A stretch of DNA of 64,000 bases from Terriglobia bacterium (GTDB lineage Bacteria > Acidobacteriota > Vicinamibacteria > Vicinamibacterales > CAVVIG01): the NCBI GenBank assembly GCA_020073005.1, contig JAIQFX010000001.1, forward strand, positions 62,001-126,000, given 5' to 3'. The notes under the pieces were generated by a model. That model saw nothing but the letters and a program-made list of their open reading frames with translations. It did not search any database and was not told the DNA's origin. Position 1 is the first letter of the stretch. The number at the start of each line of letters is the position of its first letter. A program made the translations under genes and the position numbers. Of this stretch, positions 38,401-47,997 are shown piece after piece.

Positions 38401-38800
38401 GTTTTCCCCCCTTCGCGCACCAGGACGTCCGAGGTTGGACGGGCTGATGCGTTCGGGGGTCTTATAGCAGGGGGGCGTGAAGACAGAAAGACGTGTCAAA
38501 AAAGAAACGGGGCACTCGAATGTCGCGCAGGCGAGACAGTCGAGCGATCGCGCCTGCCGACTCCCGACTGCGTCGCAAGGACCGCCGCGGCCATCGCGTT
38601 CACCCCGGCCACCGAGTACCGGCCGAGCGGAATCCCGCCGAATGAAGTACAATGACGAGGCAGTCTGACGTAACCGGCTGCCAGCTCGACCGCTGCGCAC
38701 CCTGGCTGGTGGCATCCAGCCGCTGTCGGTCGACGCATCACACGATTCACACAACACCGCGGGAACGTTGGGTTCCACGCCGCCACCAAGGAAGCTCTGT
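38401..38800. other. 400-base gap between divergent genes; probable promoters, no gene seen
   Basis: The gap has no open frame with codon use like the neighbours. On the minus strand, TATAAG (about 38464-38469) and a TTTTTTGACA tract (about 38493-38502) lie upstream of the collagen-like gene, but their spacing is too long for one sigma-70 promoter. On the plus strand TACAAT (38648-38653) could be a -10 for the NYN gene. A short purine-rich AAGGAAG (38788-38794) lies before its TTG start. Confidence 0.4.
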
Positions 38801-40324
38801 TTGTCTCACTCTGATCGTCTGAACATCGCCGTTTTCATCGACTTCGACAACATCGAGATCGGCGTCAAGAACACGCTCGGCCAGCAATTCGATCCCGGCA
38901 TCATCCTCGACGCGATCAAGGAGCGGGGCGAGGTCGTCACCAAGATCGCCTACGCGGACTGGACGCGCGCCGGCGAGTACAGCCGCGCGCTCACGCAGCA
39001 CGCGATCCGGCTCGTCCAGCGCAACCTGACGCCCGGCGGCGACAAGAACGGCGCCGACATCAACCTCGCGCTCGACGCGCTCGAAATGGCGTTCACGCAC
39101 CCGCACATCAACGCGTACGTGATCGTCGGCGGCGACAGCGACTTCCTGTCGCTCGTCGAAAAGCTGAAGCAGTACGACAAGAAAGTGCTCGTCGTCGGCG
39201 GCCGCCAGTTCACGAGCATGATCCTGCAGAAGAACTGCCACGAGTTCATCGCCTACGAAAACCTCGCGGGCGTGCGGAAGAACGCGCGGCAGAGCGGCCG
39301 GCCGATGCCGGCGGCGGCGACGGCGACCGCGCCGATCGCGCAGGCGATTCCCATCATCCGGCGCGCGCTGAAGATTCTCGCGGACCGCGAGGTCACGCCG
39401 CAGACGGGGCTCCTCAAGAGCACGCTGCTGCAGCTCGACTCGACGTTCTCCGAGCGCAACTACGGCGCATCGTCGTTTCTCGACTTCGTCGAGAAGCTCG
39501 CGCAGACCGGCGTCGTCAGCCTCAAGCACGCGGGCCGCAGCGTGATGGTCGAGCTCAACACGGGTTACGCCGATGATGGCCAGGCCGCCGACGCGCCGGC
39601 CGTCGCGCAGCCGTTTGTGAGCCGCGTCCCGGATACGGCGGCGCCGTCCGGCAACGGAAGCGGATCGGATTCAGCGGCTGACGCGGGTCCGCAGGACGCG
39701 CCCTACACGTCGCCCGCACCCGTCGCGACCGAGAGCCAGGAGGCGGGCGTCGCGCGCGCGAAGGAAATCCTCGTCGCCGCCACGCACGCGCGCTGGCCGA
39801 TGTACCTGCGCAACGTGAAACAGATCCTGCGGCAGCACCGGGGGACGGGGGCCCCCGGAGTGAACGACGCCGGATTCGACGAACGCCGCTACGGCTTCGG
39901 CGGGCTGATGGATCTGCTGAAGGCCTGTCAGAAGGAAGGACTCGTGCGCATCGAGCGCGACCGCCGCGGCGGCCTGCGCGTGTTCCAGGGCGCGGTCCTG
40001 CAGCAGTTGATGCCGGCGGCCTCGACGGCCGCGCGTCTGCCGCAGCCGGAGCCGGGGGAGCTGTACGAATCGCAGCCGATCGACGTGCAGCCGCACAATC
40101 TGCCGGCGCACGCCGACCTCATCGACGTGGAGGATCAGCCGATTGGCGTGATTCCGGTCGACACGACGGCCGAATTGCTCGGCCGCGCGAAGCCGAAGAA
40201 GTCGGGCGGCCGCACGCGCATGGCGCGCCCGGATGCGGATGCGACACCGAAGAAGCAACCCGCCAGAAGCCGCGGCACACGACGGCCGGCCCGCGGACGG
40301 AAGGCGGGAGTCGAGAGTCAGTAG
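38801..40324 (+). CDS. NYN-domain ribonuclease-like protein with two LOTUS (OST-HTH) domains
   Basis: This 507-residue protein begins with a NYN/LabA (PIN-like) nuclease domain (about 1-150): [16 protein letters not shown], then [14 protein letters not shown] and [20 protein letters not shown], which hold the acidic metal-site residues. It is followed by a LOTUS/OST-HTH domain at about 170-245 ([37 protein letters not shown]). A second lies at about 305-385 ([40 protein letters not shown]). The basic tail may bind nucleic acid. This combination resembles eukaryotic MARF1. The second LOTUS is split by a repeat (CGGGGGCCCCCG, 39846-39857). The start is TTG at 38801 behind AAGGAAG; TTG at 38768 is possible. 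Confidence 0.85.
   Translation: MSHSDRLNIAVFIDFDNIEIGVKNTLGQQFDPGIILDAIKERGEVVTKIAYADWTRAGEYSRALTQHAIRLVQRNLTPGGDKNGADINLALDALEMAFTHPHINAYVIVGGDSDFLSLVEKLKQYDKKVLVVGGRQFTSMILQKNCHEFIAYENLAGVRKNARQSGRPMPAAATATAPIAQAIPIIRRALKILADREVTPQTGLLKSTLLQLDSTFSERNYGASSFLDFVEKLAQTGVVSLKHAGRSVMVELNTGYADDGQAADAPAVAQPFVSRVPDTAAPSGNGSGSDSAADAGPQDAPYTSPAPVATESQEAGVARAKEILVAATHARWPMYLRNVKQILRQHRGTGAPGVNDAGFDERRYGFGGLMDLLKACQKEGLVRIERDRRGGLRVFQGAVLQQLMPAASTAARLPQPEPGELYESQPIDVQPHNLPAHADLIDVEDQPIGVIPVDTTAELLGRAKPKKSGGRTRMARPDADATPKKQPARSRGTRRPARGRKAGVESQ
39838..39861. repeat. GGGGACGGGGGCCCCCGG palindrome in the second LOTUS domain
   Basis: CGGGGGCCCCCG (39846-39857) is a perfect palindrome within GGGGACGGGGG and reads GTGAPGV in a loop of the domain. 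Confidence 0.5.
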
Positions 40325-40400
40325 TCGGCAGTCGGGAGTCAGGAGTCGCGAGTCGGAGTCTGTGGCGTTCGGCTTTAGCAGGACCCGTTTAGCTGGCGTC
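40309..40400. repeat. GAGTCGG-type words and truncated GTCCGGCTTTAGC element
   Basis: Seven-base GAGTC words run over the end of the NYN gene (encoding its last residues) and the gap. They are followed by GTTCGGCTTTAGCAGGAC, a damaged copy of the recQ palindrome. Confidence 0.6.
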
Positions 40401-40406
40401 CAACTC

Positions 40407-41081
40407 CTACGACGGTCCCCGGACAGGCATCTTGTATGTCGCCTCGAGGATCCGTCGAAGCACGTTCATCGGAGGGAGAAGACACCGCTCGCGGCGCTCG
40501 TCGAGGTGCTGCAATTCGTCGACGGGAAGGATCACGACCTCGCGATTGCGGATTTCAAACCGCGTGCCGAAGCGTTGCGGCTTACCCGCAAGGACGAGAA
40601 CGCTGTCCGTAAGGGTCGCGACGTCGGAGCCGAATATCTTGTCCCCGTCCACAAGCTGTTGCAGGTCCGGCAACAACTGCGACTGCCATGTGTGATCAGG
40701 CGAGTGGATCAGCATTACGCCCGCCGCCTGAGATGCTTCCGCCCCCACCAACGCGATCGTCGGCCAGCCGTGGTTAGCGACGATTTGCTTCAGCTGCACG
40801 GTCAGCGTGGCATCGAGAATGTCCAACGCGGCGTCATCGAGCGTGGCGGGTGGATCGAGGGTCCCGCCGCGCACGCCTCTCGCGCGCTGATCTTCTTCAA
40901 ACATCGCCAGCAGCTGTTTCTGCAGCTGACCATCTGTCCCGTTGCCATTCTTCGCGCGCAGCTCCTTCGCCCGAGCTTCAGCATGCTGCTGCCACGCCCG
41001 CTGCGACTGGAACGTCTTCGCGGTCGCTGAATTCACCACGCCGCCGAACGCCGCCGCCAGGAGAATCAGCTTCCACGGCAT
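40407..41081 (-). CDS. Secreted DUF6624-like protein
   Basis: This 224-residue protein starts MPWKLILLAAAFGGVVNSAT, a signal peptide; the longer frame to 41141 adds repeat-like sequence. The mature part (about 45-220) has QKQLLAMFEEDQRARGV, QLKQIVANHGWPTIALVG, AAGVMLIHSPDHTWQSQLLP and RFGTRFEIRNREVVILPVDE. This layout matches the DUF6624 pattern of a Gln/Glu helix, a GWP motif and an HxD/H segment. Function is unknown. It lies between the NYN gene and the VWA operon. Confidence 0.65.
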   Translation of the reverse strand: MPWKLILLAAAFGGVVNSATAKTFQSQRAWQQHAEARAKELRAKNGNGTDGQLQKQLLAMFEEDQRARGVRGGTLDPPATLDDAALDILDATLTVQLKQIVANHGWPTIALVGAEASQAAGVMLIHSPDHTWQSQLLPDLQQLVDGDKIFGSDVATLTDSVLVLAGKPQRFGTRFEIRNREVVILPVDELQHLDERRERCLLPPMNVLRRILEATYKMPVRGPS

Positions 41082-41145
41082 AATCGTTCGCTTCGTTCCA
41101 GGGTTGTTGTTTTCTTCGTGTGCTTCGTGGCTTCGTGGCAACGTT

Positions 41146-43923
41146 TCAGCGCTTGCCTTCGTTTTCCAGATACTCGACCCACTGTTTGACCAGCGGGATC
41201 TGCGGGCCTCTCGCGTGCTCGTACTCGGCGGCGTACGCGTGGGCGAGCTTCAGATCTTCGGCGCGTCCGTGGACCAGCGCGCCGCTCGAATGTAACGTGT
41301 AGATCCACTGCACGGCGAGCGATAAGGCGTCGCGGTCGTCGTGGCGCACGGTGAGGTACCGCTCGAGCGTGCGCACGGCCTCACGGCCGCGGCCGAAGGT
41401 CCCGTACAGCATCGCGAGCGGCTTGGCGAACCGCGTGTCGGACGGCCACTTGCCCATCGCTTCCTCGAGAATCGTGCGCGCCTGTCCGAGATCGCGCCCG
41501 CGCATCAGCGCGTCGCCGAGCCACTGATAGATCTGCGGAAACTCCGCGCCGTCGATGAGCGCCGTCTGCCACGCGCTCGCGGCCTCGGTGTCGTGGCCGG
41601 ACGCGGCGAAGCTCGCCGCGAGGTAGACGAGCGGCGCCGTGCTGTCCGTGTCGGGATCGATCGCCTTCTTGAAGCTGGCTCCGGCTTTCGTGAAGTCGCC
41701 GCCGGCCAGCAGCGCAATCCCCTGATCGAACGACGCTCTCGCGGTCTCGGGCACGCGCTCGCGGAACGGCGCCACGGTGTCCTGACTGACGAACGAGTCG
41801 CGCTGAAACGCCGGCGCCAGCGCGGTCTCGTCCACCGGCAGGAACAGCTCGGCGTCCATCGACGCGTTGCCGATCGCGCCGAGACCGTCCGCCGACGTCA
41901 TCAGCACTTTCGGCTGCGCCACCTCGAACGGGCGCGTCAGCGTCTTGATCGATCGCCCGTCCTCCGACAGGATCGCGCGCAGCACGTACTTGCCGGGCGG
42001 CAACTGGCGCACCGGAATCGCCTTGGTGAAGATGACGCGCGTGTCGCCCGCGGGGCGCGGCGGCACGTCGGCGTTGAGCAGCGCCGGTGAATCCGCGTCC
42101 GCCGCGATCTCGTATTCCATCGTCATCGACTCGGCTCTCGATCCGTACGCCTCGATGTAGCCGTGGACGATCCCGAACGTCACTTCGTAGCCGATCGTGG
42201 GTTGCAGCAGCTCGCCGCCGTCGAGCGGACCGCCCACCATCAACTCGCTCATCGTGACGCCCGCGCCGTCGGACAGCGCGGCGTGCAGCGGGTGCTCGAC
42301 CGTCCCGACGCGATCGCCTTCCGCGATCGCCAGCTTCAGCGTGTAGTCGCCCGGCGCGAGGCTGGCGCCCGCGGTGTACTGCAGCGGCGACGGCACGCCG
42401 TTCATCACGGGGAACAGGCGCGCGTCGGTCACCTTCGAGTCGACCATCTTCCCCGTGCGATCCGTGATCACGTAGCCGATACTGACGACCTTCGAGCCCG
42501 CGTAGTCGGATCCGACGTCGGCGTGAATGAGCACCTGGACCTTGTCGCGCTCGGGGCCTTGCAGCCCGTACGACGCGACGCGCAGCGGCAGCGCCGACGC
42601 CAGGAGCGGCGACGCGAGCGCCGACGCCATCGCCTGCCGGGGCGATCGCGCGGCGCCTCCGGCCCGCAGCTCCGCCGGCTCGTTCAGCATCTGGCGCCGC
42701 GATCGGACGAGCGCGCCGCGGCGCGGCACATCGACCCGGATCGGATGCGCCTTGCCGTCGCGATCGCGCGGATCCGATTCGACGCCGATCAGGTAATAGC
42801 CGGACAACTCCGACTCGATCCGCTCGAAGAGGTTCGCGCCCGTGCCGGTCACCGTGAACATCGTGCCGCGCGCCGCGCCGGCGAGCATTTCCAGCCCCTC
42901 GCTCTGCGCCATGCGATCGCCGATCGAATTGAGCGGCATCCGCGTGTTCGCGACGTCGAACAGCCCGTTGTCCAGTTTGAGCACGTAGACGCTCGTGCGC
43001 GAGTTCGCGGCGAGGCTGCCCAGTTCGGCGATTGTCGCCTGGTCGTACAGCACGAACCCTTCCGAGATCAGCACGAGCGTCTTGGGCGCGTCGATCGTCC
43101 GCAGGCCGACGAACAGATCGCGCAGCGCCTGCAGCGTCATGTTGCTCTCGCGCGTCACGTTCTGCGCGTGCTCCTGCGCCTCCATCTGCACCTGCGCGAT
43201 GCAGACATCGAGCGCGCCCGGGCCAGGCGCGAGATTCTGGCATTCGCGCGTCACCACATCGCCCAGCGTCTGGCGGTCGCCGTGGTCGATGGCCAGCGCT
43301 TCGGTCAGGGAGATGTTGTGCTCGGTGAACATCTGCGTCTGCTTCTGCCCGGTCATCCGCGTGATCGCCTGCTTCACGCGCTCGCGATCCGCCGTGAACG
43401 TCGTCGCGGGCGCGCCCATGCCGATGCCGGCGACGGCCACGCGATCGGCGGGCGACAGCCGGTCGACGAAGGCGCCGGCGGCTTTCGAAATCGCGAGCGC
43501 GCCGCCGAAACGGATGTTCGGCTGATCGATGGCGAGCACGATGAGCCGCCCGCCCGTGGAGCTGGCGTTGCTGCTGAACCCGTCGGGCGGCGGCGTGGCC
43601 GGCGACGCGCTCTCCGGCGTGACGAGCGAGATCCATTCCGCCGAGACGACCTTGCGCTGGTTGCCGTCGATCCGCACGACGAAGTCGGCGGGCTTCAGAT
43701 CGGCGATCGGCGTGCCGCGATCGTCGACGACCGCGACGTCGAGCGACGTGACTTCGACCGAGGACTGGAAGCGCGGCGGCTGCTGCGGCTCCTGGGCAAG
43801 AACTGAAGACGCTGACGCATAACCGCGGAGAACGCTAAGACCGCAGAGAAGGAGAAGTACCAACCTTCTTCTGCGTTCGGCTCCGCGCTCTCCGCGTCCT
43901 CCGCGGTAAGACGTCGTCTTCAT
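41146..43923 (-). CDS. Secreted VWA-like protein with C-terminal TPR-like repeats
   Basis: This 925-residue protein starts at the ATG overlapping the upstream VWA stop. A signal region (RRRRLVLLLLCGLSVLRGYA, then SVLAQ) precedes the FQSSVEVTSLDVAVVDDRGT VWFA-type start. The VWA-like domain has LIVLAIDQPNIRFGGALAIS, where the DxSxS metal motif is replaced (DQPNI), so metal binding is doubtful. A long central beta-rich region follows (GDYTLKLAIAEGDRVGTVEH, GYEVTFGIVHGYIEAYGSRA). Residues about 720-925 look like TPRs (ARASFDQGIALLAGGDFTKA, AASAWQTALIDGAEFPQIYQ). The signal peptide is encoded by an ACCGCGGAG-type repeat. Role unknown. Confidence 0.82.
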   Translation of the reverse strand: MKTTSYRGGRGERGAERRRRLVLLLLCGLSVLRGYASASSVLAQEPQQPPRFQSSVEVTSLDVAVVDDRGTPIADLKPADFVVRIDGNQRKVVSAEWISLVTPESASPATPPPDGFSSNASSTGGRLIVLAIDQPNIRFGGALAISKAAGAFVDRLSPADRVAVAGIGMGAPATTFTADRERVKQAITRMTGQKQTQMFTEHNISLTEALAIDHGDRQTLGDVVTRECQNLAPGPGALDVCIAQVQMEAQEHAQNVTRESNMTLQALRDLFVGLRTIDAPKTLVLISEGFVLYDQATIAELGSLAANSRTSVYVLKLDNGLFDVANTRMPLNSIGDRMAQSEGLEMLAGAARGTMFTVTGTGANLFERIESELSGYYLIGVESDPRDRDGKAHPIRVDVPRRGALVRSRRQMLNEPAELRAGGAARSPRQAMASALASPLLASALPLRVASYGLQGPERDKVQVLIHADVGSDYAGSKVVSIGYVITDRTGKMVDSKVTDARLFPVMNGVPSPLQYTAGASLAPGDYTLKLAIAEGDRVGTVEHPLHAALSDGAGVTMSELMVGGPLDGGELLQPTIGYEVTFGIVHGYIEAYGSRAESMTMEYEIAADADSPALLNADVPPRPAGDTRVIFTKAIPVRQLPPGKYVLRAILSEDGRSIKTLTRPFEVAQPKVLMTSADGLGAIGNASMDAELFLPVDETALAPAFQRDSFVSQDTVAPFRERVPETARASFDQGIALLAGGDFTKAGASFKKAIDPDTDSTAPLVYLAASFAASGHDTEAASAWQTALIDGAEFPQIYQWLGDALMRGRDLGQARTILEEAMGKWPSDTRFAKPLAMLYGTFGRGREAVRTLERYLTVRHDDRDALSLAVQWIYTLHSSGALVHGRAEDLKLAHAYAAEYEHARGPQIPLVKQWVEYLENEGKR
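43815..43923. repeat. ACCGCGGAGAACGCTAAGACCGCAGAGAA repeat block encoding a signal peptide
   Basis: Words ACCGCGGAGAACGC, ACCGCAGAGAAGG and GGACGCGGAGAGCGCGGAG (minus strand reading) form a partly inverted block at the 5' end of the VWA gene. It supplies MKTTSYRGGRGERGAERRRR and the hydrophobic core. Confidence 0.65.
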
Positions 43924-45113
43924 TTTGTTGCGGTCGCGCGGTAGCCCTGGCGCGCGCGGACCTCGCGGTGGCCGTCGACGTCGACCGAGATGCGCCGCCA
44001 CTGGTTGTCGCGCTTCATCTTGGTCGACGAGTACCCGAGCAGATACTGATTCGAGAGCTCGTCGAGCAGATCGCCGAACGCGTCGTGCAGCTCGTCGATG
44101 CTGTCCGTGAACAGCGCGCGCCCGCCGGTCGGGTTCGCGAGGCGCTCCATGACTTTCTTCAGCGCCGCCAGCGTGACGCCGCGGCCCTGCCCGATCATGT
44201 AGAGCGTCACGTCGCTCGCCTGCAGCCGGCGCTCGACGTCGGCGATCGTCGCGTGGCTGCCCTGATCCTCGCCGTCGGTGAACACGACGAGCGCCTTGCG
44301 GCCCGTCTGCCGCCCGAGCGTGTCGATGCCGCGCAGGATGACGTCGTACAGCGCCGTCGATCCCCACGGCGCGAGCCGATCGACGGCCTTCATGCGCTCG
44401 GCCGGATCGACCGTCTTGCGCGTCAGCGTGAAAATGCTGTCGTTGAAGCCGAGCAGCGTCACCACGTCCTGCGAGGGCACGTCGCCGAGAAATTCCTTCA
44501 CCGCCTTCTTCAGCTTCGGCATCGCCGGCGCCATGCTGCCCGACATGTCGATCGCGACGATGAGCTCGAGCGGCACGTCTTCGGACGCGAAGTGCGTGAT
44601 CGTCTGCGGCGCGCCGTCCTCGGCGACGTGAAACGCGGACCGCGGGATGCCGCGCACGAACTTGCCGCGGCCGTCGCTCACCGTGACCGTCACCTGCACG
44701 ACGTCGACGTCGACGCGCTCCGTGTAGCCGATCGCCTTCGTGCGCACGGTCTGCACCAGGCGTCCGCCGGCGGCGAGCGTCGCGACGGCGCGGACCTGAT
44801 GCTCGCCGACCGCGGAGCCGGCGTCCCAGTCGCAATCGAACGGCGGCCGCGTGAGCGTGCACATCTGCCGGCCGTCGACGAAGAACGTCACGCCCTGCGC
44901 CGCGTCGGCGGGATCGACGCGCGCGCGCAGGAGCGTCGGCCCGCTCACGTACGCGTCCGTGGTCGGCGAAAGGATCTTGAGTTGCGGGGGCGTGTCGGGC
45001 GCCGGAATCGGGGACGGCGACTGCGCCGAGACGAGGATCGCGGAGATCGCGACGGCCAGCACCCCGGCGGGAACTCCGAGCGCCAGGCGTGTCGGCACGC
45101 GATTCACGATCAT
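43920..45113 (-). CDS. Secreted VWA-domain protein with intact MIDAS
   Basis: This 397-residue protein starts at the ATG overlapping the upstream gene's stop. Its signal region is MIVNRVPTRLALGVPAGVLA to VSAQS. An N-terminal Ig-like domain (LKILSPTTDAYVSGPTLLRA, about 42-120) is followed by the acidobacterial VWFA start DVVQVTVTVSDGRGKFVRG and FHVAEDGAPQTITHFASE. The MIDAS is intact (AIDMSGSMAPAM), with LAPWGSTALYD and VVFTDGEDQG companions. It ends SNQYLLGYSSTKMKRDNQWR, RARQGYRA. It is the middle gene of a three-gene set, each coupled by ATGA. Confidence 0.87.
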   Translation of the reverse strand: MIVNRVPTRLALGVPAGVLAVAISAILVSAQSPSPIPAPDTPPQLKILSPTTDAYVSGPTLLRARVDPADAAQGVTFFVDGRQMCTLTRPPFDCDWDAGSAVGEHQVRAVATLAAGGRLVQTVRTKAIGYTERVDVDVVQVTVTVSDGRGKFVRGIPRSAFHVAEDGAPQTITHFASEDVPLELIVAIDMSGSMAPAMPKLKKAVKEFLGDVPSQDVVTLLGFNDSIFTLTRKTVDPAERMKAVDRLAPWGSTALYDVILRGIDTLGRQTGRKALVVFTDGEDQGSHATIADVERRLQASDVTLYMIGQGRGVTLAALKKVMERLANPTGGRALFTDSIDELHDAFGDLLDELSNQYLLGYSSTKMKRDNQWRRISVDVDGHREVRARQGYRATATK

Positions 45114-47971
45114 GGTCCTGCAACGCCGGGACCGTCCGTGTCCGGCATCAGCGGCCCGCCGGCGGTGGCGGCCGCCACGTAATCTTCCACGCGCTCGCGC
45201 GACAACGTCAATGCCGTTCTCGCCATGGTCAACCAGTCCCCATCGTCGGTCGGCCGGACCTCGTCGATGAAGTCCTGCATCGCGCCGGCGAGGACGCTCG
45301 GGGCGAGCGCGGCGGGCAGGCGCATCTCCTGCAGCATCATCGCGATATGGAGGTTGACGTCGGCGACCGTCGACGCCGTCAAACCGAGCTGCGGACGGCC
45401 CGCCAGCGTCGGCCACTGCCCCGGCGGCGTCAGGCGCGAACAGCCGCACCAGCCGGCCGCCATCGTGACCATGCCCCAGGCGTCGAAGTCGCCGGGCCGG
45501 CCGCCGCCGAGCGCGAGCAGCTCGGTCAGCGTGAACATCGAGATCGCGCGATCCGGTTCGTGCGCGATCGTCCAGCCGATCGCGCGGCGCCGCGCGCGCT
45601 CCATCCCGATCTCATGGGCGAGCGACTCGAGCGTCGACGCGGTCAGCGCGCGCACGCGAGCGCGGCCGCGCGCGATCGCGGCGGCGATCGCGTCGCGGTC
45701 GGCGTCGCGCAGCGCGAACGGGTTCATCAGCGACACGCTCGCGGCGAAGACGTCGCGCTCGTTCGACGTCAGCCGCGGCGCTTCGAGGACGCGCTCGTAG
45801 TTGAGGCGGCGCAGCGCCAGCGGCGCCAGCGCGACGTCGAGACCCAGCAGCGATCCGCTGACGTGCCACGGCGTGTTGGGCGACACGTCCGCATGCGGCA
45901 CCGCCCACGTCGTCCGCAGCCGGTGCTCCGTGTCTTTGACGCCGAAGCCGAAGTCATGGCGATGGGAGACGTCGCCCGCCAGCAGGATCGTTCCGTCGGG
46001 ATCGCCGACGTACGCCGCGTAGACCAGCGAGAGCAGCGTCTGCGCGAGCAGATCGTTCGAGAGCTCGAGCAGCGGCTCGCCCGCGCGCGAGGCGCGCTTG
46101 AGATCCTTGCCGGCGACCGCCTTCGTCAGCTCCTCGATCGACTTCTGCAGCGCGTCGCGCATCGGCGGCGGCGGCGCGACGCCGGCCGGCGCGTCTTCCT
46201 CGTCTTCCTGCCGCGACCGCTGCGACATGGTCGACGCGTGCCGCCGCAGACGGACGGTGGTGCTCTGCACTTCTTCGAGCGACAGCTTCTGGCTGGCAAG
46301 CGCCGCGCCCGCGGTGGCTACGTCGAGCGCGATGTCGAGCGGCGGCGTCTGCTGTTTCTCGCGCACGCGCCGCAGGCGCTGGCGCTCGGCGGCGCCGAGG
46401 TCCAGCCGGTACGGCTGCCCCTCCCACATCACGCGCGCCGCCTTGCCGCTTTCTCCGGAGGCCGGGCCAGCCATCGCCGCGATGACGGCCGACTCGAGAT
46501 CGTCGCCGGCCGGCAGCGCGGCGATCACCTCGTCGCGCAGCCACGCGGCCAGCGCCCCCGACGCGTCGCGTCCGTCTTCGATCGGCAGCGCGACGAGATG
46601 CTCGATGAGCGTCTGCGCCCGCGCCGCCGTCAGCGCGCGCGCGCGCGTCATGCGGGCGACGAGCGCAATCGACCCCTGCAGCTCGGCCTGCGCCACGAAT
46701 CCGCGGCGGCCGTCGAGCGGCGACAGCCGGCTGGCATGGTGCACGGCGGCGGCGTAGACGGCGGGCGACGTGATGCCCATGCGCTCGAGCGCGAACAGGA
46801 GCGTGCGGAACCGCGGCAGCGCGCGCAGGGCCGCGAGGACGTCGCCTCGCACGTCCGCGCCCTTCCATGCCTCGGCGAACACGCGCTGGCCGAACGCGAT
46901 CTGATCGAGCCGGTCGCCGCGCTGCCGCACGTCGGCCACCCCGAGCGTCTCGGTCAGCCAGGCGGCGTCGATCGGATCGTCGTCGGCGCCGCGCATCTGC
47001 TTCGCGCCATCGTCGGGCACCTCGATCCCGGCGAAGACGCGCGACCACAGGCCGCGGCTGCCGGGCGCGATCGCCGCGCCGCCCTCGTCCACCTGGAGCC
47101 GCGCGAGCACCATCGACAGGTCGTAGGCGGCGCGGCCGAAGGGCTGCTGGCGGATGTGCCAGTCCTTGAACGCGTCGATGCCCGTCGTCGCGAGCGCCTT
47201 GAAGCGATCGGCACGCGTCTGCGCGTTCGGCATCCACAGGCCGAGCGTGAAAGCGCGATGCGGCGCGTCGAACTGCCCGATCGTGTCGTAGAGGTACGCG
47301 AGCCGGCCCTCGTCGAGCTCGAAGAGCTGCGCCACGAACCGATCGACGCGCGTGACCTTCTCGAGCGTGACGGTTTCCCAGAGTGGAACGGCCGCGTCGC
47401 CGCCCGGCGGCACGACGCGATTCTGCTGAATGTGCAGACCGCTCGAGAACGCGGCGAACATCGGGGCCGCGCGCTCGGCGAGCCGCGCGAGGATCGACGA
47501 ATGCTCTCCGAGATACGCCAGCGTCTCGTCGTCGAGCGCGATCAAGCCGTGGCAGATGAGCGTCGCCGTCCGGTCGGCGACGATCGCCGTCACGAGCTCG
47601 TCGCGCGCGACGCGGCGATGGAAGATCGCGTCGCTCCACACGTCCGCCGTCAGCGGGACGGGAACCAGCTCGGACTGCTTCGGATCGAGCGTGACGACGG
47701 GAAGTCTGCCGCGCGCGGGTTTCTGGCGCAGGCTCTGAAGAAAGGCGTCAACCGCGGGCTTGCGGCCCTCCGGGTTGTCGTAAATCAGCCGCGAGATCTC
47801 GGAGAAGAAGCGGGCGCGATCAGGAACCGGATCGATGCCGAGCGCGTGCGCGAACGCCGCGGTGCCGCCGGGCACGGGTACGTCCTCGGAAACCGCAACC
47901 GCGGCGGTCAGCCGGACCGAAAATGCCGCTACAATCGTCGTGCACAGCAACCAGGGCAGCGAACGCCTCAT
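45110..47971 (-). CDS. Large secreted protein of unknown function, first gene of the VWA operon
   Basis: This 953-residue protein has a signal peptide (MRRSLPWLLCTTIVAAFSVR). It is mostly alpha-helical by composition, with several Ala/Arg/Leu-rich repeats of about 40 residues but no family I recognise. Landmarks are GRLAYLYDTIGQFDAPHRAF, RQQPFGRAAYDLSMVLARLQ, GLWSRVFAGIEVPDDGAK, GILLAGDVSHRHDFGFGV-like ILLAGDVSHRHDFGFGV, and a C-terminal WGMVTMAAGWCGCSRLTPPG. A charged spacer RQEDEEDAPAGVAPPPPM lies near 610. It ends in ATGA with the VWA gene, so it is likely its secreted partner. It starts 26 bases from topoisomerase B, divergently. Confidence 0.72.
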   Translation of the reverse strand: MRRSLPWLLCTTIVAAFSVRLTAAVAVSEDVPVPGGTAAFAHALGIDPVPDRARFFSEISRLIYDNPEGRKPAVDAFLQSLRQKPARGRLPVVTLDPKQSELVPVPLTADVWSDAIFHRRVARDELVTAIVADRTATLICHGLIALDDETLAYLGEHSSILARLAERAAPMFAAFSSGLHIQQNRVVPPGGDAAVPLWETVTLEKVTRVDRFVAQLFELDEGRLAYLYDTIGQFDAPHRAFTLGLWMPNAQTRADRFKALATTGIDAFKDWHIRQQPFGRAAYDLSMVLARLQVDEGGAAIAPGSRGLWSRVFAGIEVPDDGAKQMRGADDDPIDAAWLTETLGVADVRQRGDRLDQIAFGQRVFAEAWKGADVRGDVLAALRALPRFRTLLFALERMGITSPAVYAAAVHHASRLSPLDGRRGFVAQAELQGSIALVARMTRARALTAARAQTLIEHLVALPIEDGRDASGALAAWLRDEVIAALPAGDDLESAVIAAMAGPASGESGKAARVMWEGQPYRLDLGAAERQRLRRVREKQQTPPLDIALDVATAGAALASQKLSLEEVQSTTVRLRRHASTMSQRSRQEDEEDAPAGVAPPPPMRDALQKSIEELTKAVAGKDLKRASRAGEPLLELSNDLLAQTLLSLVYAAYVGDPDGTILLAGDVSHRHDFGFGVKDTEHRLRTTWAVPHADVSPNTPWHVSGSLLGLDVALAPLALRRLNYERVLEAPRLTSNERDVFAASVSLMNPFALRDADRDAIAAAIARGRARVRALTASTLESLAHEIGMERARRRAIGWTIAHEPDRAISMFTLTELLALGGGRPGDFDAWGMVTMAAGWCGCSRLTPPGQWPTLAGRPQLGLTASTVADVNLHIAMMLQEMRLPAALAPSVLAGAMQDFIDEVRPTDDGDWLTMARTALTLSRERVEDYVAAATAGGPLMPDTDGPGVAGP

Positions 47972-47997
47972 ATTTTCCCGGGGCGCACATTATAGAC

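Noticed and set aside
41146-45123. Single 1325-codon reading through both VWA proteins
   Set aside because: The upstream half of this frame is a shifted reading of the intact 397-residue VWA gene. The two genes overlap by ATGA and each has its own signal peptide.
45089-47995. Plus-strand open frame of 968 codons
   Set aside because: It is antisense to the coupled secreted protein at 45110-47971. Its composition is Arg/His/Gln-rich without family blocks.
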